From assembly GCA_037039685.1 (NCBI GenBank), contig JAWNGF010000010.1, positions 1,116,001 to 1,180,000 of the forward strand: a stretch of 64,000 bases of DNA. The letters are read 5' to 3'. The position numbers and the translations under genes are program-made. Below the pieces are notes generated by a model. That model searched no databases, had not been told where the DNA came from, and was given only the letters and a program-made list of their open reading frames with translations. The stretch is from Ceratobasidium sp. AG-K (lineage: Eukaryota; Basidiomycota; Agaricomycetes; Cantharellales; Ceratobasidiaceae). Of the stretch, positions 51,601-63,845 are shown piece by piece (the first letter of the stretch is position 1; every line of letters begins with the position of its first letter).

Positions 51601-52759
51601 TATGCAATCGCATTGTCATTCTGAGCCCACATCTGTAGCCACAGCCGTCAGTAGACGCCTCACTTCAACCACTAGTATTAAGCAAACTCGCCTCTAGAAA
51701 TACCGGTACGCATAGCAAGTAGTCACACCTAGTGTTTATGGCTGCTTTGATTGTAAAGTCTGCGGTGGGCATGACGGGAGCTTGACTGGGTGCAAAAAAT
51801 ATTTGTTTATACCCCACGTAAAGAGGTAGGATAATTTGAGTCATCATTCCCTGCAGATTAGAGGTGACATTCACTTTGTAAATAATAAGAGCTAATTGTC
51901 CTGGAGGAGAGCTTACCATCATATGAAACGTCGGCAAAACCATGGTTCCGATTGTGAGATCGTTACCGTAATACACCCAACCAAGCGCTGGAAGAGGTTC
52001 CGTTAGCCCACCCGGCAATGAAAATGGCAAGAGGCACACACGTTGATTGATTATATTCTTGAAGATACCTTCAAAATGATACGGAATTGCCCGTGGCATG
52101 CCAGTTGAACCAGAGCTGTGCAAGATGCTGACATTTGAGCCATTTTCAAAAGGCCGCAGCGGGGCGAACGGGTGTGTGTGTTGCGTCTGCGCCTTTGTTT
52201 GGAGCGGCAAGACGGACTCCAAGGCTGGGAATCGAATGAACTTGGCGTCGAAATTTGAGTTGAGTAAAGCCTCGCCAACTTGAGATGCGATATCGTCTAT
52301 GACTTTGCTGCCCCCAGCCACAATATATTTGGTTTGCGTAGTGGCGATGAGATGAGCGATTCCCGGAACGTTGGTTCGAGGAGAGATAGGAAACGGCTGG
52401 TTGACGAACAATTTGAAGTCGGTTTAACTGCCAGAGGTCGGGGATGAAAAACGTACCACTAGACCCGCTCTCATTGCCCCCATGATCATAATAACGTACT
52501 CGATTGTATGCGCCGAGACGAGGAACCCCACATTCGTTCCCTGCGGGATTGCATTATTGGGGTTCAGGATGTGTGCTGCACGGTGAACGGCATGTGCAAG
52601 CAGCTCGTAGGTAATTTCGGTCAGGGTAGAGTCGTCGACGCTGTGAAGAATTGCAAAGAGGTGCCTAGGGTTGTGCTCCAAATGAAAGTCGATGGCAAGA
52701 GCGGGCGGAACGGAACCGTCTGTCGGGGGACATGTAAAAGTAGAAGAGTGAGCAGTCAT
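48694..52759 (-). CDS. Adenylate-forming reductase (A-T-R), copy 4
   Basis: Start ATG at 52759; the C-terminal exon 49056-48694 ends WEKMGLFV. Motifs: LHSSGSTGMPRA (A3), YGGTEFG (A5; the other copies read YGATELG), YRTKDL, GRLDDQIVLLNGEKTNPGP, PRTPKGTVSRSAAL (A10). The carrier site is FQQGMDSL with its Ser codon split by an intron near 50363-50420. Reductase: TGTTGGLGSHLLAQLL and YGQSKLVAE. Exon plan matches copies 2 and 3. It lies about 21.7 kb from copy 3; about 14.5 kb of that gap is the two recognised DNA transposons. The A5 change lies next to the substrate pocket, so it may use another acid. No stop or frameshift seen. Confidence 0.88.
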
Positions 52760-54191
52760 TGGCAGGGTAGAGAGTTTGAACTGAGAATTTTGAGTAGCAG
52801 ACCAGAAAAACCAAGCACCCGATAATGTTGCGTCGAGGAGTTGACCTGAGACGATGATATATATATGGGAGCTGAAGCCGGAATACCGCGGATGACCTCC
52901 ACCGGTGTGCTCGTCGTTTATTGAGCTTGCGCGGAATGCTAGCTGAGCAAATATTCGGCCTTATGCCCATTTCCTTGGGTTCCAATGTCGATAAAGAAGG
53001 CGGAAGAACTATTCTTGTCATCTTCGTAAGCAGTTTAGGGACGCGAGGATTTCCAATTCGTGAAACACCCAATTAGAGCGAAGTATTCTGTAGTCCTTGC
53101 CCATTATATCTTTGTCACCGTTACAACTGTTCGGAGGAACAAGACCGTTGAGACCGATCCATCCGGCACCCGCATATAGACATTAGACGGTAAGTATAAC
53201 ACTAACTCGAGCCTTGCAATCGCAAAAGTTAAAATTCCAATGGTCTGATCCCTGTTGCACAACCGTTCCGCTGTCTCTCAATCAAGTGAGCACGTATACA
53301 CAGAATTTAATCTGATTGAGCAACCGAACGCACCCCAACTCCTAACCGGATGTACCGAGACTTTATCAACTGCATGCAATTCGGTGAGTACGCCCCAGCG
53401 AACGAAAAGTACAACGAGTAGTAAACCAAATTTTAATGAACCAACTTCGGGGTCTCCTAACCGGGCCCCACATAAAACCTGTGCGTAGGCCGAATATTGT
53501 CCGTCAAGGCTGAGCTACGGATTTCCCTTCTCCGCCCAACCGAGTTGCGAGGAAAGTTTACACGCAAGAGTTTTGTCGCGTCACGTGATCAAGACACTCT
53601 CGCGGGTCGACGCGATTTCTCCAATGCGTGCGTATACTGGGGTCAAACAATTATAATATTATACCGGGTATAAGCACAAACCTATATATCCATATTTTTC
53701 TTACCAGGGCCTACCAGCCAAGGCAACGCACTAGGGAACCTCGTGCACGAGCAAATTGCTTAAAACGCCACCAACACGCCACCATGCAAAGCTTATCACA
53801 AGCACACCTGCACAATCCAGGTCGACCAACTTCTTTCCCTCGATTCCTAGGGGTTTGTCCAGCAACCCCCTTGCGTATAAACGCCATGACACACTCGAAC
53901 AATCAAGCGTCCTCTTAGGAATGGGATCAAGCCAGCGGCAACCAGCTCGGAGTGCCAAGTTAGTATCAGACCGCCCAGCAAGCCAAGAAAGCAAAACCAA
54001 GTAGCTCAGGTCTCAATCGCCAACAAATCTTGGCACGACTTGGGAATACGGACTTATGGAGACAAAACTTAAACACCCGTTTACCAACGCAACATCCACC
54101 GTAGAAACACAACAAATTGCACCATAGAAACACAGAAAAAGGCCACGTCGCGCTCACAAGAGCAAAAGAAAGAAAAGAAAAACCGGGAGGC
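52760..54191. other. Intergenic region upstream of A-T-R copy 4
   Basis: About 1.4 kb with the copy 4 promoter and a CACGTGATC box at 53582-53590. ORFs at 53255-54000 overlap on both strands and are unlikely to be genes. Confidence 0.4.
52858..52866 (-). promoter_or_regulatory. TATA box of A-T-R copy 4
   Basis: TATATATAT run, about 100 bases before the ATG at 52759. Confidence 0.45.
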
Positions 54192-57187
54192 TTACGCCTT
54201 CTTGTCCCCTTTCTTCTGAGAAAACGACCACTCGCGAAACATCCCATCCAAACTCTTGTACACCAAATGCGTCGGCAGCGCACGCACAATCTCGCTCACG
54301 CGCTCTTCCACCACCTCGCGCTCCACCCCCGCCCGCGCACCATACTCGGTCGCGACCCTAAAAATCGCAAGCACCGCGAGACTTACGTGTGTTTGTTGTT
54401 GGCCCCCGCCTGCTGTGGCGCGTTCGCCCCGCACGAGTCGGAGCAGGATTTCGAGAACGTGGTCAATGTTGGACATGTGTTGGCGCACGAAACGACGGCG
54501 TTCTTTGGGTTGGCCGACCATTGTGTGGCCGCACCAGGCTTCCATGAGTGTTGTAATCGTTGGGGCCTGGAATCCGATTAGCTTAAATGCAAGGAATGCG
54601 ATATGGGACTTACTGGGTCCGGATCGGCGACTTCAATCTTGCCCGACCAGTTAGCACGCCCAGACGGGTCAGGCCGAATCGGACCAAACTCGTTGCTAAG
54701 CCACTCGTCCAAATCGCCCGTCTTGACCCACTTGGTTTCGGTCAATGGCTTGTCCCGATCAAGATGCACCACAATCGTAATCTCAGCCGGGGTCTGCCCG
54801 ACCTTGGACAAGTCAGGAATCGTAAGATCGTCTCCGAGTGTAGCAGCGTGCGGGGTGATGAGCTCGTACCGCTGCGTCGAGTCGTTGAACGCTTCGACCA
54901 GCACGCCTCGGAATCGGTCTCCCGGGCCTAGCGCGATCTTGTCGCCTTGTTCTTCCTTGACCTCTTCGGCCTGACGCACGACCACGACCTCGAGGGTAAT
55001 CTCGACGCGAGCCTTGGCCCGCACGATGCGCACCTTTCTAACCACATCGGCGTCGATGACCAGTCTCCTTGTGCTATTGGCGTAGCTAATCGAGATTCGG
55101 TTCGCGGATCGATCGGTGGCGTTGTGAGTGGGAGGATCAAGAGTGGGGAATACGACCGGTTCGACAAACGAGAGGTCCTCGGGCGCGATCGTCGAGGCGG
55201 ACATGTCGGCTTCGGCAGGAGTATCGGGCGCAGCCGAGTCGGCATTTTGTTCTTCGGCCGGTGCAGGTGGTTCCTGGCCTTCCACAGTCGAGGCATTCGC
55301 ATCCGTATCAGGGGCGGCTGGCGCAACTTCAGATTCCGTTTCCGGGACTTGTTCGGAAAGAGTCGACTGGCCTGGATTAGAAGGATTCGGCTCATCGTGA
55401 GTGCCTTGGTCGTTCTTCGCAGGCTTATTTTGACCATTCTCCGCAGAAACAGTTGGTCCATCCTCGATGGGGGCCGCATCTCCAGATTCAATGGGAGGTT
55501 CTTGCAAAGTCGGAACGTCATCGCCATTCACGCTCGGCTCCAGTTCTTTCTCTACGGTCGCCCCGTCTTCCACGGGTGGAGCCTCCGACTCAGCTTCGGG
55601 TGCTTCGTCGTGAACTGCAACGAAACCCAAACCCGGAATCTCGGTCGAAATATCGCGAGGCGTAGGTGTTGACTCTCCAGGTGTCGGAGGAGGTTTGTAC
55701 GATACGGCGTCCTGGTCGTCTGGGCTGGCGGGGTACTAGAAATACGTTAGTAGTCGCACGGGGAAAAATAAATAAAAACTCACGCTCAAATCATGTGTCT
55801 CATCTGCCCGTTCAGAACCAAAGGCCTCGTCGTCCTCATGCTTCTCGGCCTTTTCCTTGTCAATCTCCCCGCCCTGGACCTTTTTCCTCGCACCACCCTC
55901 CTCGTCCTCCTCGTCCACATCCTTTTTCCGCTTCCTAGGCACTGCATCTGCCTCGGGGTCCGACGCCGAATGGAAATAAATCCGCAACCTCGATGGCGCA
56001 GGCTGAGGCGCCTTGCCCCCCGAAACCGACTTGGCAGGCGAGGCGGGCTCCTCCTTGACCTTTTTCTCCTCGTCCTCATCCTTTTCCTCATTCTTTTCCT
56101 TGGCCACAACGCCCCACTCCCATCCAATCACCCCACACTCGACCCCAACGATTCGGAAATCCGTCAAGGTGCGTTTCCCTCCGTGCCCTCTTTCAACGCC
56201 TTCGCTCTCGGCCAAACTCCCCTCACGCTCCCGGTCGAGTCTGTCCCGCTTGGACTCGCGCTCGCGTTTAGTTGGATTGGCAGGAAGACCGTGTCTAGGT
56301 CCAAGCGGTGCATTCGTACTATTTCGATTAAACCCGCTCGGTCCGCGTGGGGGGTTATTCCCATGTCGGTTAAAGTTGCGATTATGTCCGTGTTGGTTAT
56401 GGTTGAACCCCCGCCCACGGTTATTATTCCCGGCGTTGTTATTATTCGAGAGCATCACCCCGCCGCCTCGACCGCGATTGCCCGAGAACCGGTCGAACCC
56501 CGGTTGTTGGGGCGGAAAGTTTCCATGTTGGGCGGGGGCCGTCGGGATTCCGTTGGAATTGTTGTTCGGACGCCAGTTGTTGTTATTGGGATTCGGCGGA
56601 CCTGAATCGAACCTGGGTCGTTTTGCGGGTGGGGCTGGCAGATGATGAGGTTGTTGCTGCGGAGGCTGGGGAGGGGGTTGGAACCGTCTTTGCGGAGGGG
56701 GAGGGGGAGGTACCTGTTGCGGAATCGGCTGCGGCTGATACACCGGTACAGGCGGCACAAACGGTGGCGGAGGCTGTGTCGGCTGATACGCATTCGGGGG
56801 TTGTTGGGGGTACGGATACGGAGCAGGTGCGTAGCCAGGTGCAGGTGGAGTCCAATAAGGCGCAGCAGGTCGTTGTTGCTGTTGCTGTTGGGCGGCCAAC
56901 ATGGCTTGTTGTTGCCCCGCTGCACCGCCGTATCCGTAATTTGCGTATAATGCATTTTGTTCGCTCGTGCGTGGAGGGGGTTGAGGTGGTTGGGCGCCTA
57001 CGGTTGGAGGAGCCCATTGCGGGTTGGCTTGGGCTGGCGCGCCTGTTTGAGCTTGTTGTGCTGCTGCAGCTGCTGCCCAGTACGCTGAATAATCATACTG
57101 CTGGGGTTGCTGCGGGGGCGGAGGACCAGCAGGAAGCGGGGGTTGTGGGTAAGGATTTGGCATGAACGGATTGGGCCGCTTGTTCAT
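54192..57187 (-). CDS. Large P/Q/N-rich nuclear-type protein of unknown function
   Basis: I do not recognise the family. Exons 57187-55784, 55735-54614 and 54566-54192 join to 2901 nt, 966 residues. I prefer the ATG at 57187 over the in-frame one at 57214 because GTGAGT and CAG borders suggest a 5'-UTR intron ending just before it. Residues 1-300 are very rich in Pro, Gln and Asn, with Tyr-containing repeats and RGRG motifs (prion-like or RNA-binding disorder). Next come a basic patch (KREREKRDRLDRERE-like), an acidic/Lys region and an Asp/Glu/Pro-rich linker. A folded part begins near residue 640 (RISISYANSTRRLVIDADVV, then GDRFRGVLVEAFNDS). The last exon (LMEAWCGHTMVGQPKERRRF) looks helical. 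A role in nuclear RNA or chromatin work is only a guess from composition. Confidence 0.75.
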
Positions 57188-57419
57188 CGTCTGCACCGAC
57201 GTCAGTCGGGTCATTTACGATACTTGTCTAAACTCACGTGTAAGTATTAGGTTGTCGTGAAAGAAAAAAGTCGTTTATAATCGATTCTATTGACTAGCAA
57301 GACACAATTTGCATCGTTCTCGGACGAGGGCAGTTTTTGATGTGGTCGTAAAAGTCAAATCGTCACTTCCATAACCGCTGACTAAGCACGGCACGACCAA
57401 GCAACTACAATCACACACT

Positions 57420-59667
57420 CTAAATTAGCGAATGTTTCGCCTTGTACTGCTTCAATGCCTCGTCCACCTCTTCCATCATTGCTACTTGGAGTGTTAGATT
57501 ATTCAACTTGGCACGGAGGTACCTACCTAGCACGGCTTCCTCCTCTAACCGCTGCCCAACGACTTGAAGGCCAATCGGCAGACCTTCGAACTCCTCTGGT
57601 TTATCTACAATCTAATGAGCAGAAATCAAAAAAAAATCCAGCCAAGCGACCTACACATATGATAAATGTTCCTATCATCATCGCCATAGAACTCGTGCGG
57701 TGGAATAGCCTTGTCCACCTCGGCGTCGACAAATGTCACCGGGATCACGCCGGCAGGATAATCCATCCCGTTCCAGAGTGTAGTATAGAACGTGGAACTT
57801 GCATGATAATATGACTATAACTTCTCTCTATATCGGCACCCAAACTTACGAGTATTTGCCATGAGGGGGCGCAGCAAACGGAGCAGTCGGGCTAATCACC
57901 GCATCCACCGGTCGACCCGTCTCGGTTCTTGAAACGGTCGACTGCCACAAATCCAAATACTCTTTCCGGAGGTGTTGCTTGGTTTTATGGAGTTGCCAGA
58001 GCTCGTAGACACTTAGCTCTACCCGCTCGGTTAGTTAAAACAAACCTAGTTAAAGACATTTACTCACTCTCCGTAGTCTCTTCTGGTACGTTCGACCCAG
58101 GCTGGTGCAGCTCGTGGGAATAGAGCTTTGGGTCCATAGTTTGGATTACAGGCTCTCCGCTCTTTGCACATTCGCGGTCGAAATCTTCGCCTCCGTCGGC
58201 ATTGAATAGTTTCTTGTTCTATGCACAATGTCAAATTTATCCATAATGAGCAGCAAAGTACTTACCACGTTGACGAATATATCTTCATGCCGGCAATTCT
58301 CCCACTCAATAACTACTGATCCTCAGTTCTTACTCACAACACTAATACCAAAACATACCTTGATGACCAGCATCCTCCAACGCCTTTCTCACCATCTCCA
58401 TCGCCCTCCAAATAGGTGGATGAGGCTTGACCAACCCATTATCATATAACATCGCAAAACATTTGCGCCCTCCACGTCCACCATGCTCGACTAGCCCATA
58501 CGCCTCCTCGTCCCACGACTTCCTCAATACCATCGGATCGCGCGTCCACGGACGGGCTTCGAGTACCGACTGTGGGGTGTAAGTATATGCGGTCCGACCG
58601 TGTAGAACGTACTTTTGTGAACACTTTGAGACCGGCAATCGAGTTACTCATCGGACCTAGGACGCTCGTGATGGTTTCTTGCCCTTCCATCGAGTTGCGG
58701 GCGCCATAGTACGGGAGGCGGGAGTAAGATGGGCGGAGGCCGTAGATTCCGCACATGGCCGATGGGATTCGAACGGACCTAGAACACAGTTGGTTTGCGA
58801 TTCGGTGGAGGTATTGCGACCTACCCTCCGATGTCTGTTCCTACGCCGAGTGGACTTCCGTGCATCGCGATGAGGGCGCCTTCCCCACCTGACGAGCCGC
58901 CGGGTGTACGGTCCAGGTTGTACGGGTTGAGTGTACGTCCGAATATATGGTTATATGTTTCGGGCCACTGGAACCGAGGGTTAGGAGCGAGTACGGCAGG
59001 GTGGGTGACTCACCATCAGAGTCTGCGGGACGTTCGTCCTGACAAATGGTACCGCACCAAGCTCATTTAAAATCTCGACGAGTACGCTATCTTCGGTCGC
59101 GAATTCACCTATATTGGATACGTATCCTGATGTTCCAATAACATTAATCGAGCATTTGGTGTTTAGAAGGGGAGATTGGACTCGCCATTGAGAGTCTCCA
59201 ACCCCTTGATCGTAAACTGATCCTTCAAACTAATCGGAAGCCCATGCAGCGGTCCTTTTGGTTTCCCATTCTCCTTCAAATACCGATCCATCTCTTCCGC
59301 CCGAGCCATCGCACGGTCGATAAATATCTCGGTCAAACAGTTCACCTTGCCACCCATCAATAAATTTCCAGCGCTGCGAGAAAAAACATACCAATTGATG
59401 CACCACCACAGCACGCTTATAAAAAGCCCCAGCAACTTGCACGCTACTCCACACACCCTCTCTCAAATTCTTCAGAATAATGCCCACATCAAGTGTGTCG
59501 GTAATCTCGAGCTCCAATGAACTAAGCAGTCCGCATTCATACGGGACGCGAGTGACGTTTGACGTCGATGCCGGTGGAATCTTCCATTCGGAAGGTATCG
59601 AATCTAGTTGGGATTTTTTCTTGGCCTGGGCTCGGACTTGCCAGTCTGCTAGAGTAGACTCGCTCAT
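57420..59667 (-). CDS. Amidase-signature (AS) family hydrolase
   Basis: Hydrolyses amide bonds; fungal relatives act on acetamide-like or fatty amides. Start ATG 59667. Traced exons: 59667-59392, 59345-59186, 59126-59014, 58967-58825, 58778-58613, 58569-58359, 58312-58266, 58218-58068, then further exons to TAG 57422-57420. The Ser-Ser-Lys triad is complete: Lys in GLPISLKDQF, cis-Ser in GGSVRIPSAM and the nucleophile region TPGGSSGGEGALI. Later conserved parts are SPTAPFAAPPHGKY, WNGMDYPAGVIPVTFVD and KPEEFEGLPIGLQVVGQRLE. Intron 2 appears to use a GC donor (aatg|gcgagt) with an AG acceptor; this join gives the expected ETLNGYVSNIGEFATEDS. I estimate about 560 residues, normal for the family. 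The substrate is not known. Confidence 0.9.
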
Positions 59668-60642
59668 GGTTGGTCGTTCGCTTTGGGATCCCGTGACTCA
59701 ATGGTGAATGAATGCATGCTGACCAGCCACAGCCAAGCATAGACAAACAATTGCAAGGTGTACTTATTCCGCCTGGACATCTTGATCGACACTCCCACAA
59801 CACTGGCACCAGCGACTTGGGAAAAAAGGGGCCATAACCTTCCGGAACCCCGAGGAAATAATTTGTCGCAGTAATGTAATTCTTCGAAGTGATGCTGCTC
59901 ATTCCTATACTATTCCAGCTGGCACTGCAGGCAGGGAGATACACTGCTCGCTTAAGCTTGCCCAGTATCGATCGTTACAGTACGCCACAGTATGATGCCA
60001 CCACCGGAGAAATGGTATCGTTGAGATTAACAAATCAGTGCAACCTCATGTTTTACGAGGCCAAAACATTGTGCCGATGGAAGATCAGCTGATGAGCAGT
60101 GGTCAGGCGATTGCATCGATAAAACACTCCTATCCTATCACACAGCATAGCCGTGACAGCTCGAATACAGGAAATGACGTATTACGGTCGTACAAAACCA
60201 AAAATTGTCGTTTCGGATGGAAATTCGATCTCGGCAACCGCCTTCGTCTCTCTACAGCATCATCAGCGCGTTCAGGGACGATCCTTGCGCCTGATGGCGG
60301 TTCCAGTCGTCGAAAGTTATAGTCCTATAAAGGGCGTAATTTAAGAAGGCGAACGACCCTTGAATTTGATTGTTGGATTCCTTTCGCAATGGGCATTGAG
60401 AAACGGACTAGACCGAAAACGGATTTTTTACTGGCGGGCCAGTCCATCCTATAACCAGCGGTAACTGGGGTCTCTTTCAGAGATGCTTTGCACGCGATTC
60501 AAATGAAGCCAATGCATACACTCCAGCTGCCTCCTGTCTCGGCGCTCTCGCAGCGAGCCCCACCCCATTCCAAAGAGCCTTGCAGAAACTTGTCCTGATT
60601 ATTCCCATTCGCCGATCAGTACCTTGGAGCCTCATATAGAAC
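59668..60642. other. Intergenic region between amidase and membrane protein
   Basis: Divergent promoters. Small ORFs at 59889-60344 show no motif. Confidence 0.4.
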
Positions 60643-63193
60643 ATGTCATACACCGCCGTGCCTAACGGCTGCGCTCCTCCCAGCCCCGACGGCAACACCG
60701 AGGGGCTCACCCGTCGCTCCATATCCTACCACTCGGGAGGACACAGTGCGGTTGAGCTGGAAGAGCTTTCTCATTCTGGCAACTCACCCCTCACGCCTTT
60801 CTCAGTCACCAATCCCGAAAGCATCAGTTCGGATAAGCCCAAAGAGTTCAAGCCGGCAAATCAACTTGGAAAAGTGCGAAGAATCGTACGTGCATTTTGG
60901 CTGACAGTTTTTCTGCCTGCCGTCGCGGTTTCCTATCTTGCGTTCTGCTATGTCGCGTCCACGCGCTTAGTCTCAGTGCGAATTTGGATGATTGATCAAC
61001 CAATGGAGCATCTTTGTGAGCATTTGAGTCCTGGGCATAGCGCATCGTACTCATAACACTCGGCAAGATGGAATCAAGGCGGGGGTCACAACTATCAATA
61101 TCATCGTCGTTGCAATCGCTCTCTTGCCACTCAGGAATCTCCTCGACGATATAAAGGCGAGCGGTACAAAAGACAGAATGAGGATTTAGCTAATGCATGG
61201 CTCGGTTTGTAGAGCGAAGAATTCTTTAGAGCACTTCATAAGTCAACCTCAGGCGTTCCATTGAAAGAAATCAACAATGTGTCAATTCCATCCCACACGT
61301 TATTACATGGTGTGCGGTCCATAGTCCAGAATCGTGCTTCTAGTATGTGCCTGTTTACAAGGCTGTGTCCCCAACCCAACTAAATCGTAAATAGAATACT
61401 ATGCAGGTGCGATCGTGTCTGGCATCGCGGCTGCTATAGTGTCGTCACTTGCTCCAGCTGCATGTAAGTACTCACGTCAGCACACCAGAATAGCACAAGG
61501 TGGCTAAGCGGCATATATATACAGTGTCTGTTGGCTTGGTAGCCACCGATAGTGAAATCACGGCGATCCAAGTCGGAGCAATCAGGATTGATAGCGTAAT
61601 CAAGTCAGTCGATTTTGAATATCCCAAACATAGCACTACTGACGACGCTCCGAATCCATGTCTAGCGTTGACAACTTAAGCGCCACCGAGTTGTTCGAAG
61701 CCAGAACTGGCGAGGCAGCATCTAGGGGATGGGTTCAGAATGTGTTGGGTAAGTCCCTAATAAATCTGATCTTAGTTTCAAGTTGTTGTAAAGCAAGACT
61801 AACCGGGAAAATCTCACTTAGGCGCAGAAATCGCATTTACGCCTACCTCGTCAAGATATGCCGTTCCTGTGCCGCTTAATATTGAGGCCACGACTCGCGC
61901 ACGTTATCTTACAGACGTAGTAGTTCTGGACCCGGTATGCAACTGGACTGTTCCTGATGCTCCCCTGGTTCCCTTCCTCGAAACCTTCAGTACATTTCAG
62001 TCCGTATGGGTCAACCTGACATCACCCGGAGTAGGAATCCAGGCAACGATGTTTGAGACTTGTAAGCCCCGAGGTATCCGGCATTAGGCATCACAATGAC
62101 GTAGAATTTGGCGAGTCAGATTGGGTAAATAAGAAATACCTAGATGTTGCAGGCGGAGGCTCCGTCTTTCTTCGCCTCGGGTTGAGAAATCTGAGTACCT
62201 CGGACCCCGTCACAGACGGCACCATGGTATGGATTATCGCTCAATGCATATCCTGTAATTTTGGGGAATACCTGGACCAACAGTCGGCGCTCGACCTCTC
62301 TGGCATCCCAACTCAAGACTTCAGCTTCAACAAGACAGACACATCGAACAACATGACCACCTTATATACTACCAGATTCAGCACTCTTGTATGCAAACCG
62401 CGTGCATCAGTCGAGACTAGGGAAGTGCTTTTAGATGGCAACGGCAAGCTTCAGGTGCTGGAACACACTGGTGGGTTGGTGCGACAAGGAAACCTCCATC
62501 TTGGACAAACACAATTAATGCTTGCAAACGTTTGTATTTTTGAATTACCACTTCTAAACCCAGGCTAAATCAGCCCCGCTTATTCTAGGGCCTATTGCGA
62601 TATACTACAGATTCGGTACGGAACCTGAGCTCGACTCTCGAATGAACAGTGATGATTGACATGTACCACCATTCACGCAGGGACCTGAAACAGACTTTGA
62701 GGGCATAGGCAGAGCCGCTCAAGTCCAGATGTTCTTTGGCTTTAACCTCGGCAACTCAACTACGACCCCAGTTCTCAAGCCCCAGCCTATCGAGCAGATT
62801 ACCGCACAGTATCGACTAGCGCAGCAAGCAGCGTTGCGCTCTTACCTCTCGGGCGAGATCGCTTCAGCTTACGTCCCCGGGCGTGTGCAGGTCACCAAGC
62901 TAGTTTTCACAAGTTCGTTGCCTCACATCATCGTCTCGACCATCCTGTTCGCTTCGGTGGCGTTGTTTATCAACTTATGCTACCTTCGATCGGATATGGA
63001 GCAATTTACACTGTTCTCAGTCGCCGCGGTACTGGCCCGGTCGAACGTCGGGGCCGTATGTGAGGATGCCAAGTACGCAGACCACACGGAGAAATGGGGC
63101 GCTCCGGAGGACGCCGGCATCAGGCTAGTGGAAGATCGGCGAGTGTATCTGACGCACAACGGTGGACCGGGGCCATCTCTACATTTGGAGTAG
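60643..63193 (+). CDS. Multi-pass membrane protein of unknown function
   Basis: I do not recognise the family. Traced exons: 60643-61015, 61068-61156, 61213-61342, 61407-61463, 61525-61603, 61666-61748, 61822 to about 62046, one from about 62085, and a last one ending at TAG 63193. Splice choices near 62050-62085 and 62530-62690 are unsure. The N-tail is Ser/Pro rich and cytosolic-looking. Membrane spans: FWLTVFLPAVAVSYLAFCYV, GVTTINIIVVAIALLP, SAIVSGIAAAIVSSLAPAA and, near the C-terminus, IIVSTILFASVALFINLCYL. The long part between the third and fourth spans has N-glycosylation sequons (NWT, NLT, NLS, NKT, NMT) and cysteines, so it probably faces outside. The C-tail is short and charged. Exon 2 ends at an apparent GC donor (61157). 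Confidence 0.65.
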
Positions 63194-63845
63194 CGTAGTG
63201 AAAATCGTGGAAGGGGCTGCTAGTTAGATCCCCACATTTTAGTTTTCATGTGCATAACTACGCGCGTCGATAAATAGTGCATTGAGTATGGCCCGAACAA
63301 GTTTACTTCGCTGCGCCTCCGCAATCTTGGCAATCTTTGAGATGAAACGTGTGTCCAATCTCCTTTACACTGAATCAACGAGTTGGCCGTTGACCCTACT
63401 TGCTCAAAGTAACGCATATAGGGCCCTAATGCCGGGAAAAGTACGACTTGGCAGTTACCCTTGGCTCGTGTGTTAGCAATCAATTACGCCGGGGGTTTTC
63501 CCTCCGCCTAGTAGTAAAATGCGCTGGAGATCTCTATTATTAGTACAGTACTTAAGCCCACTGTTGCATGAACCCTCCGATCAAAGACCAAGCGTCCCTG
63601 GGGACACAGCGTGTTGTAGGAGAGTCTCTGGGGTCCCGCACGTGGATGCAAATTGATTCCTTCTGTTCACATGAGATGCTCGTGCGTTTCCTGGAGTCTT
63701 CGGCACCTTCTGCTTCGACTTGTTTGAGAGATCAGTTGACAAACCCCAATTGACTTGGATATGATTTACATCGTGATCTAACACCGCCCGCTTAGGGCCA
63801 CTAGAAAAACCTGAATAGCGCATCCTTGGAGCGCACCTACATACC
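63194..63845. other. Intergenic region
   Basis: No gene supported; overlapping short ORFs on both strands only. Confidence 0.4.

Noticed and set aside
54947..56645. Plus-strand ORFs of 210-270 codons opposite the P/Q/N-rich gene
   Set aside because: Composition is a mirror of the repetitive coding strand; no start context, introns or family motif.
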